64,000 bases of DNA from an uncultured Muribaculum sp. (lineage in GTDB: Bacteria > Bacteroidota > Bacteroidia > Bacteroidales > Muribaculaceae), in contig CAJTSJ010000011.1 in the NCBI GenBank assembly GCA_910578785.1, forward strand, positions 1 through 64,000, given 5' to 3'. The position numbers were made by a program, and so were the translations under genes. Below, one piece after another: positions 14,931-23,546 of the stretch (positions are counted from its first letter, which is position 1; every line of letters begins with the position of its first letter). Below the pieces are notes generated by a model. The model did not search any database and was not told the DNA's origin. It saw only the letters and a list, made by a program, of their open reading frames with translations.

Positions 14931-16304
14931 ATGTTTGCAAAAGACACTTACGTTAACCGGCGCAAAGCGCTGAAAGAAAAGGTTGGAAGCGGACTTCTGC
15001 TGTTTTTAGGAAACGACGAGTCAGGCGCCAACTATGAGGACAATACATATCCATATCGACAGGACTCAACATTTCTCTACTATTTCGGACTCCCCTACGC
15101 GGGTCTGAACGCCATAATCGACATCGACAACGACCGTGAGATTATATTTGGCGACGAACTCTCAATAGACCACATCGTCTGGATGGGCAATCAGCCTACC
15201 CTTCATGAAAAGGCACAGAAAAACGGCATCGAGACAACTCTCCCTTCCAAAGAGCTCAAAACATATCTTGAAAAGGCTTCTAAAGCAGGACAAAAAATCC
15301 ACACTCTGCCCACATACCGTCCCGAGCACCAAATGAAGTTGTGGAACCTGCTTGACATCAAACCGGGCAACGACACCCCGTCAGTAGAATTCATCCGCGC
15401 TGTCGTCGACATGCGCAACCACAAGACCGAAGAGGAAATCGAGGAAATCGAACGCGCCTGCAACGTGACCGCCGACATGCATACCACCGCCATGCGTGTG
15501 CTGCGTCCGGGCATGCACGAATATGAGGTTGTAGCCGCGCTCGAAGCCGTGGCCGCAGCCAACGGATGCTCTCTGTCGTTCCCGACCATAGCCACAATCA
15601 ACGGCCAGACACTCCACAACCACTACCACGGCAACATCGTAAAGCCCGGCGACATGCTTCTTGTAGATGCAGGAGCAGAGACAGCCATGGGATATGCCGG
15701 CGACATGTCGTCGACCATCTGCGCCGACAAGACTTTCACTCCCCGACAGAAAACAATCTACGACATACAGGTGGCTTCGCACCTCGCCGCTGTCGACGCA
15801 CTGCGTCCGGGAGTTCCGTTCGTTGACGTATACGAGCTTTCGGCGACAGTAATCTGCCAGGGGCTTAAAGATCTCGGCATAATGAAAGGCGACCCTCGCG
15901 AAGCCGTCGCCGCCGGAGCACATGCCATGTTCTTCCCCTGCGGTCTCGGCCACATGATGGGTCTTGACGTTCACGACATGGAGAATCTCGGAGAGGTATG
16001 GGTAGGATACGACGGAAAGCCCAAGAGCACCCAGTTCGGACGTAAGTCGCTTCGCCTGGCACGTCCGCTCGAACCGGGATTCGTCCTCACTATCGAACCG
16101 GGAGTGTACTTCATCCCCGAACTTATAGACTATTGGAAGGGTGAAGGCCGGTTTAAAGAATTCATCAACTACGACGAACTCGAGAAGTGGCGCGGATTCG
16201 GAGGCATACGCAACGAAGAAGACTACCTCATCACCGCCGACGGAGCGCGTCGTCTCGGGAAGAAGATACCATTGACAACCGAAGAAGTCGAAGCTCTGCG
16301 ATGA
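14931..16304 (+). CDS. pepP: Xaa-Pro aminopeptidase (M24B)
   Basis: The 457 aa cytoplasmic metallopeptidase removes an N-terminal residue preceding proline. It has the N-terminal creatinase-like domain (residues ~1-160) and the pita-bread catalytic domain. Metal ligands are visible as the aspartates in LLVDAGAE and AGDMSSTI, the histidine in GLGHMMGLDVHD, and the glutamates in TIEPGVYF and near the C-terminus. Length is typical. It heads a run of overlapping genes ending in menE; the DMT gene starts inside its stop (ATGA). Confidence 0.93.
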   Translation: MFAKDTYVNRRKALKEKVGSGLLLFLGNDESGANYEDNTYPYRQDSTFLYYFGLPYAGLNAIIDIDNDREIIFGDELSIDHIVWMGNQPTLHEKAQKNGIETTLPSKELKTYLEKASKAGQKIHTLPTYRPEHQMKLWNLLDIKPGNDTPSVEFIRAVVDMRNHKTEEEIEEIERACNVTADMHTTAMRVLRPGMHEYEVVAALEAVAAANGCSLSFPTIATINGQTLHNHYHGNIVKPGDMLLVDAGAETAMGYAGDMSSTICADKTFTPRQKTIYDIQVASHLAAVDALRPGVPFVDVYELSATVICQGLKDLGIMKGDPREAVAAGAHAMFFPCGLGHMMGLDVHDMENLGEVWVGYDGKPKSTQFGRKSLRLARPLEPGFVLTIEPGVYFIPELIDYWKGEGRFKEFINYDELEKWRGFGGIRNEEDYLITADGARRLGKKIPLTTEEVEALR

Positions 16305-17215
16305 ACTCACCTACCAAATCAATTGTGCTCGCATCCGTAGCGGTGCTGAGCTGGTCAACCGTGGCCACCGCATTTAAGGTGGCGCTCAGCTACCTGTCGG
16401 TGTTTGAAACGCTCTTCATAGCATGCGCCACCGCCCTGGTGATTTTCACCATACTCATGACTGTGGAAAAGTCATGGGGAATGCTCAAGAAGCTGTCGCC
16501 ATCGACATGGTGCCTTACGGCGGTAATGGGACTCCTGAATCCGGTAACGTATTATCTCGTGCTTTTCGAGTCATACGACCATCTGCCCGCACAGGTAGCC
16601 CAGCCTATCAACTATTTCTGGCCGATAGCCCTTCTGATTCTGCTCGCCATATTCAACCGCCAGCCGATTCCTAAAAAGAAGTATATCGGAATGGTGGTAT
16701 CGCTCGCCGGACTTACCGCCATATCGCTCGGAGGCAAATCAATCACCGGAGGCATATCGGCCTACGGACTGGCTCTGGCATTCGGAAGCGCCATACTTTG
16801 GGCAGTATACTGGATGCTAAACGACCGAATCAAGCACAACCTGCCTGAAAGCGTCAGCCTGTTCCTTGGATTCATGTTCGGCATGATTTATATGTGCATC
16901 GGCGCATGCTTTGTACAGGTGAGCATACCTTCAGCTCCTGCACTCATGGCCGGTATGTATGTAGGGGCATTTGAGATAGGCATTCCGTTCATTTGCTTCG
17001 GAATGGCCATCCGCACGACAGACAATCCGGCTCTTATCAACCAGATGTGCTACCTCGCGCCGTTCCTGTCGCTCTTCTTCATTTCGATGGTGCTCCATGA
17101 ACCGATAATGCCCACTACGTTCATAGGTCTTGTGCTGATAATTGCGGGCATAGTCTATAACCAATATTTTGCAACACGGGTGAAACATTCGCCCATCAAA
17201 TCAGAATCATTATGA
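16301..17215 (+). CDS. EamA/DMT superfamily transporter
   Basis: The 304 aa inner-membrane protein has ten hydrophobic segments in two EamA repeats, for example VLASVAVLSWSTVATAF at the start and the FIGLVLIIAGIVYNQYF segment at the end. DMT transporters move small metabolites; the substrate cannot be read from sequence. I chose ATG 16301, overlapping the pepP stop. A longer start inside pepP adds an arginine-rich stretch that is not membrane-like. It overlaps menB by 4 bp, suggesting tight co-translation. Confidence 0.85.
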   Translation: MNSPTKSIVLASVAVLSWSTVATAFKVALSYLSVFETLFIACATALVIFTILMTVEKSWGMLKKLSPSTWCLTAVMGLLNPVTYYLVLFESYDHLPAQVAQPINYFWPIALLILLAIFNRQPIPKKKYIGMVVSLAGLTAISLGGKSITGGISAYGLALAFGSAILWAVYWMLNDRIKHNLPESVSLFLGFMFGMIYMCIGACFVQVSIPSAPALMAGMYVGAFEIGIPFICFGMAIRTTDNPALINQMCYLAPFLSLFFISMVLHEPIMPTTFIGLVLIIAGIVYNQYFATRVKHSPIKSESL

Positions 17216-18030
17216 GAGAATGGACCACAATAAAGGAGTATGAAGACATACTCTTCCAGCAGTATGGCGGTATAGCTAAAATCACCATAAACCGTCCTCA
17301 GGTATACAATGCATTCCGTCCAAAGACCAACTTCGAGATGCTCGACGCGATGAGCATCTGCCGTGAACGGCCAGACATAGGTGTAATCATACTTACCGGC
17401 ACAGGCGACAAAGCGTTCTGCTCTGGAGGCGACCAGAAGGTTAAAGGCATCGGCGGATACATTGACGACAACGGAGTTCCGCGCCTAAACGTACTCGACC
17501 TGCACAAGGCCATCCGCTCCATACCTAAACCGGTCATAGCGATGGTCAACGGCTATGCCATAGGCGGCGGTCATGTACTCCACGTGGTATGCGACCTGAC
17601 AATAGCCTCTGAAAATGCCAGATTCGGACAGACCGGCCCCAAGGTGGGAAGTTTCGACGCCGGATTCGGATCATCGTATCTGGCACGCTGTGTGGGTCAG
17701 AAGAAGGCACGCGAAATCTGGTTCCTCTGCCGTCAGTATACGGCCAAAGAAGCCGAAGAAATGGGTATGGTGAACAAGGTAGTACCGTTCGAACGTCTGG
17801 AAGACGAGACCGTAGAATGGTGCGAGACCATACTTAAGCGCAGTCCTATGGCAATCCGCATGATCAAGCGTGCTCTTAACGCCGAACTCGACGGACAGCG
17901 CGGCATGATGGAGTTTGCAGGCGACGCGACATTGATGTATTACCTCATGGCTGAAGCGCAGGAGGGCAAAAATGCATTCCTTGAGAAGCGAGACCCCGAC
18001 TTCCAGCAGTTCCCCAAATTTCCCGGATAA
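17212..18030 (+). CDS. menB: 1,4-dihydroxy-2-naphthoyl-CoA synthase
   Basis: The 272 aa crotonase-fold enzyme closes the second ring of the menaquinone precursor, converting o-succinylbenzoyl-CoA to dihydroxynaphthoyl-CoA. The oxyanion-hole and CoA segments (FCSGGDQKVKG, NGYAIGGGHVLH) and the GQTGPKVGSFDAG block with its active-site aspartate are intact. The C-terminus ends in the usual FQQFPKFPG. It is followed 5 bp later by menC. Confidence 0.96.
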   Translation: MREWTTIKEYEDILFQQYGGIAKITINRPQVYNAFRPKTNFEMLDAMSICRERPDIGVIILTGTGDKAFCSGGDQKVKGIGGYIDDNGVPRLNVLDLHKAIRSIPKPVIAMVNGYAIGGGHVLHVVCDLTIASENARFGQTGPKVGSFDAGFGSSYLARCVGQKKAREIWFLCRQYTAKEAEEMGMVNKVVPFERLEDETVEWCETILKRSPMAIRMIKRALNAELDGQRGMMEFAGDATLMYYLMAEAQEGKNAFLEKRDPDFQQFPKFPG

Positions 18031-18035
18031 TCCCG

Positions 18036-19109
18036 ATGATTAAAGCAGAATACTCACGCTATGTGCTGCACTTCAAGGAGCCGGCCATAACGTCGAGACA
18101 GACAATGACTGAGAAGGAGACATTTTTCATCACCCTGCGTGATGAAAAATGTCCCTCTTTGTTTGGCATAGGCGAAGCGGCCATATTCCGAGGACTAAGC
18201 GCCGACGACCGTCCAGACTACGAATCCGCATTGTCAGTTCTCTGCGACGACATCAACAACGGCTCAGTAAACTTAGTCCGCGACAGCGACGGAGCGTATA
18301 CCCTCAACGGATACCGCCACCTCTACAGCTCGATAATGTTCGGACTTGAAAGCGCCGTTGTAGACCTCAACATCCGCTCAGGACATTGTCCTCCGTCAAT
18401 GGTCCCCTGGGAAAAAGGAGAGTCGGCAATAACCATAAACGGACTCGTATGGATGGGCAATTCCCAACAAATGCTTAAACGCATCGACGAAAAGCTATCG
18501 GCAGGGTTCAAATGTGTCAAATTAAAAATAGGAGGCATCGACTTCAATGACGAGATGAGGTTACTGTCATATATACGTGAACGCTTTGATAAATCACGCC
18601 TGCTGCTCAGACTCGATGCGAACGGAGCCTTTACGCCCGACAATGCATTGGAGCGACTGGATGCACTATCGCGCTACGACATACACTCCATCGAACAGCC
18701 GATACGCGCCGGACAGTGGGAGTCGATGGCCGCGATATGTGCCGACAGCCCCATTCCTATTGCTCTTGACGAAGAGCTAATCGGCAGCCATAATACAGAC
18801 TTCAAGAGACTTATGCTCGACACTATCCGTCCGCAAATGATAATCTTGAAGCCTTCGCTGTGCGGAGGTCTGTCAGATGCCCGTGAATGGTGCGACGAAG
18901 CCGACAGACGCGGTATCGGATGGTGGTACACTTCGGCACTCGAATCAAACATCGGGCTTAATGCCATTGCACGCGAAGTCTCTTCGCTTGCCGTTGAAGG
19001 CCGTCCATGTGCGTCATGGCCCCAAGGGCTCGGCACAGGCAACCTGTACACCAACAACATCCCCTATCCTCTGCACCTCGACTCCGACAGACTCACCCGT
19101 CTCCAATAA
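18036..19109 (+). CDS. menC: o-Succinylbenzoate synthase
   Basis: The 357 aa enolase-superfamily enzyme dehydrates SHCHC to o-succinylbenzoate. The catalytic lysine motif appears as CVKLKIG. The metal ligands lie in LLRLDANGAF, the glutamate in IEQPI and the ALDEEL segment, and the second lysine in IILKPSLCGG. It lies between menB and menE, which it feeds by pathway order. Confidence 0.93.
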   Translation: MIKAEYSRYVLHFKEPAITSRQTMTEKETFFITLRDEKCPSLFGIGEAAIFRGLSADDRPDYESALSVLCDDINNGSVNLVRDSDGAYTLNGYRHLYSSIMFGLESAVVDLNIRSGHCPPSMVPWEKGESAITINGLVWMGNSQQMLKRIDEKLSAGFKCVKLKIGGIDFNDEMRLLSYIRERFDKSRLLLRLDANGAFTPDNALERLDALSRYDIHSIEQPIRAGQWESMAAICADSPIPIALDEELIGSHNTDFKRLMLDTIRPQMIILKPSLCGGLSDAREWCDEADRRGIGWWYTSALESNIGLNAIAREVSSLAVEGRPCASWPQGLGTGNLYTNNIPYPLHLDSDRLTRLQ

Positions 19110-19143
19110 CCGCGATTACGCAGCAACATAACAGCATTTACCT

Positions 19144-20088
19144 ATGAGAATTGTAGACCCCGAACGATTAGCGACAGCATTTCTCGACGAATGGCGCAAC
19201 GACAAAGACTATGTCATAGCCCACACGTCAGGCTCGACAGGCACCCCAAAAGAGATTCACCTGCTGAAATCAGACATGCTCCTTTCGGCCAAGTCCACTT
19301 GTCGGATTTTCGGCATCACGGACAGGTCACGACTGGTGCTCCCGCTATCGACGGACTACATAGCAGGAAAAATGATGGTGGTCCGCTCAATCGTGTCAGG
19401 GGCCGAGCTTATCGTGGAAAGACCTTCGTCACATCCATTGACTGAAAATTACGGCAAAGTAGACCTGACCGCCATAGTTCCATCGCAAATCGACGGACTG
19501 CTCAAATCGCAAAGCGACATAAGGCAGGTCATCGTCGGAGGAGGGCAAATACCTGCCGACTCCGAACAAAGGCTTATTGACTCACTTATTGACGCCTACG
19601 CCACGTATGGCATGACCGAGACATGCAGTCATGTTGCACTTAGGAAAATGTCGGAAGAGAGGTTCACAGCCATCGACGGCATAACATTCACTCTCGACCA
19701 CCGCGGATGCCTGACAATCAATGCATCTGAGTTTTCGTTCAAGAAGCTTACGACCAACGACATCGCAATGCTTCACGATTCACGGCACTTCACATGGATA
19801 GGACGAGCCGACAACGTCATCAACTCCGGAGGGGTCAAGCTGCATCCCGAAATCATCGAACGCAGGCTTTCCGCCATAATCCCGTGCCCGTTCTACATAA
19901 CCGGACGTCGGAGCGAACGCTGGGGAGAAGAAGCCGTGCTGTATGTGGAAAGCACCGACATCGACAAAAACATAATCATAGAAAAGGCACGCTCGGTACT
20001 CGACCGCTACAGCGTGCCCAAAGAGGTTATTTGTGTGCCGGAATTTCAGCGCACCTATTCCGGCAAGATAAAGCGCGTATTGCTCTGA
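19144..20088 (+). CDS. menE: o-Succinylbenzoate-CoA ligase (short form)
   Basis: The 314 aa member of the AMP-forming acyl-CoA synthetase family activates o-succinylbenzoate with ATP and CoA. The AMP-binding P-loop HTSGSTGTPKEI, the TYGMTETCSHV motif and the IGRADNVINSGGVKLHPEIIE hinge region are present. The C-terminal lysine lies in YSGKIKR. It is much shorter than typical MenE (~450-490 aa), lacking part of the N-terminal domain, as is common in Bacteroidetes. It ends the pepP-men operon. Confidence 0.92.
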   Translation: MRIVDPERLATAFLDEWRNDKDYVIAHTSGSTGTPKEIHLLKSDMLLSAKSTCRIFGITDRSRLVLPLSTDYIAGKMMVVRSIVSGAELIVERPSSHPLTENYGKVDLTAIVPSQIDGLLKSQSDIRQVIVGGGQIPADSEQRLIDSLIDAYATYGMTETCSHVALRKMSEERFTAIDGITFTLDHRGCLTINASEFSFKKLTTNDIAMLHDSRHFTWIGRADNVINSGGVKLHPEIIERRLSAIIPCPFYITGRRSERWGEEAVLYVESTDIDKNIIIEKARSVLDRYSVPKEVICVPEFQRTYSGKIKRVLL

Positions 20089-20100
20089 CAGAACTCTGCC

Positions 20101-20802
20101 TTATCCGAATTTGCTGATTTTACGCAACACAGATTCGTTCATAATCTTGATTCGGCGACCGTCGACAATCAGAATTTTTTCATTTACAAATCCCGACAGC
20201 GTCCTGATGGCATTGGACGTAGTCATATTTGAAAGGTTGGCCAAATCTTCACGCGCCATATAAATCTTCAATGTAGCGTTGTCGTCCTCATAACCGTAGC
20301 TGTCACGAAGAGCTATCAGAGCCTCTGCCAAACGGCCACGGATATGTTTCTGTGTCAGATTGACAATCTTAGTATCCGAACCTCCAAGATTGCGAGAAAG
20401 TTCATGGATAAAGAACCATGCCAGCTTGATATTGTTCTGAATCAATTCTTTGACGACAGACATAGACACACAACCTAATGTCGACGGCTCAAAAGCGGCC
20501 GCCGTGCTGACGTATGGCTCTTCGGCAAAATAAGCACGATAGCCAAAGTATTGGACAGGACGTATCAGACGCAATATCTGCTGGCGTCCGCCTATTCCAT
20601 CCTTATATAGTTTAACCTTTCCTTTCAACAGACACCAGAGATATTCAGGCATCTCCTTTTCAGCATATATAATCTGGTTTTTCTTAAAAGTCTGAGTCGT
20701 AAAATTCTCTACAATCTTACGTTTCTCATCTCCATCAAGTATCGACCAGAGTTCGGAAAGATCCTCTTGAATTACCTTTTCTAATGTACTTTTCTTAATC
20801 AT
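20101..20802 (-). CDS. Crp/Fnr family transcriptional regulator
   Basis: The 233 aa protein has a cyclic-nucleotide-binding-like beta-roll (residues ~35-135, with PEYLWCLLKGKVKLYKDG) and a C-terminal winged helix (IYMAREDLANLSNMTTSNAIRTLSGF). There are no clustered N-terminal cysteines, so it is not an oxygen-sensing [4Fe-4S] FNR, and the cAMP-contacting residues are not obvious. The ligand is unknown. It converges on menE with 12 bp between and has its own TAACTTTG box at 20841-20848. Confidence 0.88.
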   Translation of the reverse strand: MIKKSTLEKVIQEDLSELWSILDGDEKRKIVENFTTQTFKKNQIIYAEKEMPEYLWCLLKGKVKLYKDGIGGRQQILRLIRPVQYFGYRAYFAEEPYVSTAAAFEPSTLGCVSMSVVKELIQNNIKLAWFFIHELSRNLGGSDTKIVNLTQKHIRGRLAEALIALRDSYGYEDDNATLKIYMAREDLANLSNMTTSNAIRTLSGFVNEKILIVDGRRIKIMNESVLRKISKFG

Positions 20803-20840
20803 TCCAAGTGTCGTGTAACCATGTTCTACAACATACTTTG

Positions 20841-20848
20841 CAAAGTTA
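20841..20848 (-). promoter_or_regulatory. -7 box of the Crp/Fnr gene
   Basis: CAAAGTTA reads TAACTTTG on the minus strand, 38 bp before the ATG. Confidence 0.6.
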
Positions 20849-20977
20849 TAAATTAAATCCGCACGTCACACTATAATACGGCATAATTTATCTTCGTTTT
20901 AATTATAATTTTGGTTAATTATTCCTAAAAGGGCAATCGTGCCGTATATACAAAAATGGCAGTACAGAAGCTATTCG

Positions 20978-23461
20978 TCACATCGGATCAACATCATAAT
21001 ATATAATAAGAGCCTTCATCTGAACGTTCTGCGAGATGTAACTCTCATAGGTAGTGCGCAATATCTCCTTCACTTTTCGCATCGAAGCCTCCGTCTCGAC
21101 CTTGAGCATTATTTTTCTAATGTACAACGACTGGATTCTTGACACATGAGGCTCTTCCGGTCCGTACACGCGGTTACCGAACAACTCCTTAAGCCGCGCC
21201 CCATACTGCGACGCGGCAGTTATCAGCATCGATTCATCGCGGTGCTTCAGGTAGACATTAATTATTTTAGTGAACGGCGGATAACAGTATTTGCGCCTCT
21301 CGTCAAGTTCATGCTCATAATAATTTTTATAGTCATGATTCTGCAGATACTGCAGAATCGGATGGTTAGGTTGCGAAGTCTGCACTATCACTTGCCCCTG
21401 CTTATAACGACGGCCAGCGCGTCCAGACACTTGTTCGAGCATATTGAAAGCGCGTTCGGCTGAACGAAAATCCGGGAAGTTGATTATTGCATCGGCATTC
21501 AACACTCCGACCACGCTTACGCCGTCAAAGTCAAGACCCTTAGTCACCATCTGAGTGCCTACAAGTATCTGCGCCTTACCTTTCGAAAAGTCAGAGATGA
21601 TGTTCTCATACGAATCCTTGTTGCGCGTAGTGTCAAGGTCCATACGCAGAATCTTCGCATCCTTGAATGTCGAGTCGGCAATATCCTCAATACGTTCCGT
21701 TCCGTATCCGTAGGTCTCTATTGACGGTTCGCGGCATGAGGGACATATAGTCGGCAGTTTATAACTCGCACCGCAATAGTGGCACACCATTTCTCCGGCA
21801 CGGCGATGGTAAGTAAGCGACACATCGCAGTTCTGGCATTTAGGCACATAGGCACACTGCTTACAGGTCACAACTGGAGCAAACCCCCTTCGGTTGTGGA
21901 ACAATATAACCTGTTCGCCCCGGCCTACTGCCTCACGGGTCTGCACGGTCAGACGTTCTGTCAACAGCCCCGACAACCGTCCCCGCTTCTTTTCCTCACC
22001 AATGTCCACCACCTCTATACGCGGCAACTTTATATCTTCATATCGCTGAAGCAGTTCGACAAGTCCATACCGGCCGTTTACCGCCTTGTAGTAGGTTTCT
22101 ATCGACGGAGTGGCACTTCCAAGCAGAGTCTTGGCCCCATGCATAGACGCAAGCACCATGGCTGTGTCGCGGGCATTATACCTCGGAGCAGGATCGTACT
22201 GTTTATAGCTCGATTCATGCTCTTCGTCCACTATGACCAGCCCGAGTTTTGAGAAAGGAAGAAACACTGACGAACGTGCCCCGATGACAACACATGGCGA
22301 TGAATCGTGCAGCAGCCGCTTCCATATATCGACACGCTCGTTGTCGGAGAACTTGGAATGGTATATCACTACCCGGCGTCCGAATACTTTCTGCAGTCTA
22401 TGTGTCAGCTGTGTGGTAAGGGCTATTTCAGGTACAAGATACAGAATCTGCATCCCGCGCTTCATCACATAGTCAATCAGATGCAGATATATTTCCGTCT
22501 TACCGCTTGACGTTACCCCGTGGAGAAGCACAATATCTTTTTGCAGGAACAGTTTGTGTATTTCATCAAGCGCACCGTTCTGTGCATAGCTCAGCTTTGG
22601 AAGCTCACCGACAGATGTCCCCGGATAGTAAAACCGGTTTATCTCCCTAACAACTATCTCCACTATGCCCTTCGAGGCAAGCGCGGCCACAATGGCCGGG
22701 CTCAGACCCGTCTCTTCAAGCAACTGCGAACGCGGAACCTCGGGAGGCATACCCTCCGCACGGAGTTTATTCAGCTTGTCAAGCAAAGCTATCAGTAACT
22801 GCTCCTGTTTTTTTGCGCCATGGACCGAATCAAAAGCCCGGTGCATGGCATCGTTGTCGTCGCGGTCAACGGCGAGACGCACCCTGACCTCCTTTTTCGA
22901 GCGGTAGCGCTCCACAAGCTTTTCAGACACCATCACGACTTCCTTTTCAACCATACGCTGAATCAGAGTCGCTATGCGCTGCAAGCCGGTCTTTTTCTCA
23001 ATGTCGGCCACAGTCATACGTCCGTTATGGTCGAGCGACTGCGCTATTATCACCTCGCGTTCGCCAAGACGATCGTCGGAAGCTTCTTCATAATCTGGAT
23101 TAAGCTCGACAAACGTCTCGCTTTCCACTTTCAGTCCGGCAGGCACAGCGGCCTTATATACATCGCCAACGGCACAAAGATAGTATTCCGATATCCAGTT
23201 CCAGAGCTTCAACTGCGGATGCTTAAGCACTGCTCCTTCGTCAAGCATGCTTATAATCTCCTTCACTTCAAATCCGACGGGAGCCACAGGAGTTATACCC
23301 GACACGATGGCCGTATAATATTTACGCCGACCGAAAGGCACCACTACACGGCATCCCACGGTAAGCCCCCGCTCCATTTCTTCGGGCACCCCATAAGTAA
23401 ATGTTCCGTATAGGGGCAGAGGAAGTATCACTTCGGCATAAAGTCTATATTTAGGCGACAT
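20978..23461 (-). CDS. priA: Primosomal protein N' (replication restart helicase)
   Basis: The 827 aa 3'-5' DNA helicase reloads the replisome at collapsed forks. It shows an N-terminal fork-binding domain, helicase motif I (GVTSSGKTEIY), motif II as VIVDEEHESSYKQ, and the zinc-binding cysteine cluster (CKQCAYVPKCQNC ... CHYCGA ... CPSC) inserted between helicase lobes. The C-terminal motifs include QVSGRAGR. Length is normal. A weak promoter box TAACTTTA lies at 23489-23496, 28 bp before the ATG. Confidence 0.97.
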   Translation of the reverse strand: MSPKYRLYAEVILPLPLYGTFTYGVPEEMERGLTVGCRVVVPFGRRKYYTAIVSGITPVAPVGFEVKEIISMLDEGAVLKHPQLKLWNWISEYYLCAVGDVYKAAVPAGLKVESETFVELNPDYEEASDDRLGEREVIIAQSLDHNGRMTVADIEKKTGLQRIATLIQRMVEKEVVMVSEKLVERYRSKKEVRVRLAVDRDDNDAMHRAFDSVHGAKKQEQLLIALLDKLNKLRAEGMPPEVPRSQLLEETGLSPAIVAALASKGIVEIVVREINRFYYPGTSVGELPKLSYAQNGALDEIHKLFLQKDIVLLHGVTSSGKTEIYLHLIDYVMKRGMQILYLVPEIALTTQLTHRLQKVFGRRVVIYHSKFSDNERVDIWKRLLHDSSPCVVIGARSSVFLPFSKLGLVIVDEEHESSYKQYDPAPRYNARDTAMVLASMHGAKTLLGSATPSIETYYKAVNGRYGLVELLQRYEDIKLPRIEVVDIGEEKKRGRLSGLLTERLTVQTREAVGRGEQVILFHNRRGFAPVVTCKQCAYVPKCQNCDVSLTYHRRAGEMVCHYCGASYKLPTICPSCREPSIETYGYGTERIEDIADSTFKDAKILRMDLDTTRNKDSYENIISDFSKGKAQILVGTQMVTKGLDFDGVSVVGVLNADAIINFPDFRSAERAFNMLEQVSGRAGRRYKQGQVIVQTSQPNHPILQYLQNHDYKNYYEHELDERRKYCYPPFTKIINVYLKHRDESMLITAASQYGARLKELFGNRVYGPEEPHVSRIQSLYIRKIMLKVETEASMRKVKEILRTTYESYISQNVQMKALIIYYDVDPM

Positions 23462-23508
23462 GAGGATTTGTATTAGTTGATGATAGTGTAAAGTTACACA
23501 AAAATCCG

Positions 23509-23516
23509 TATATTTG
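23509..23516 (+). promoter_or_regulatory. -7 box of the S9 peptidase gene
   Basis: TATATTTG lies 30 bp before the ATG at 23547, in the 85 bp divergent gap with priA. Confidence 0.55.
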
Positions 23517-23546
23517 TTGACAAATTATATATCCAATCATTTTATC

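Noticed and set aside
15381..16310. 309-codon frame antisense to pepP
   Set aside because: It is a shadow frame of a well-supported M24 peptidase; long antisense frames are common at this base composition.
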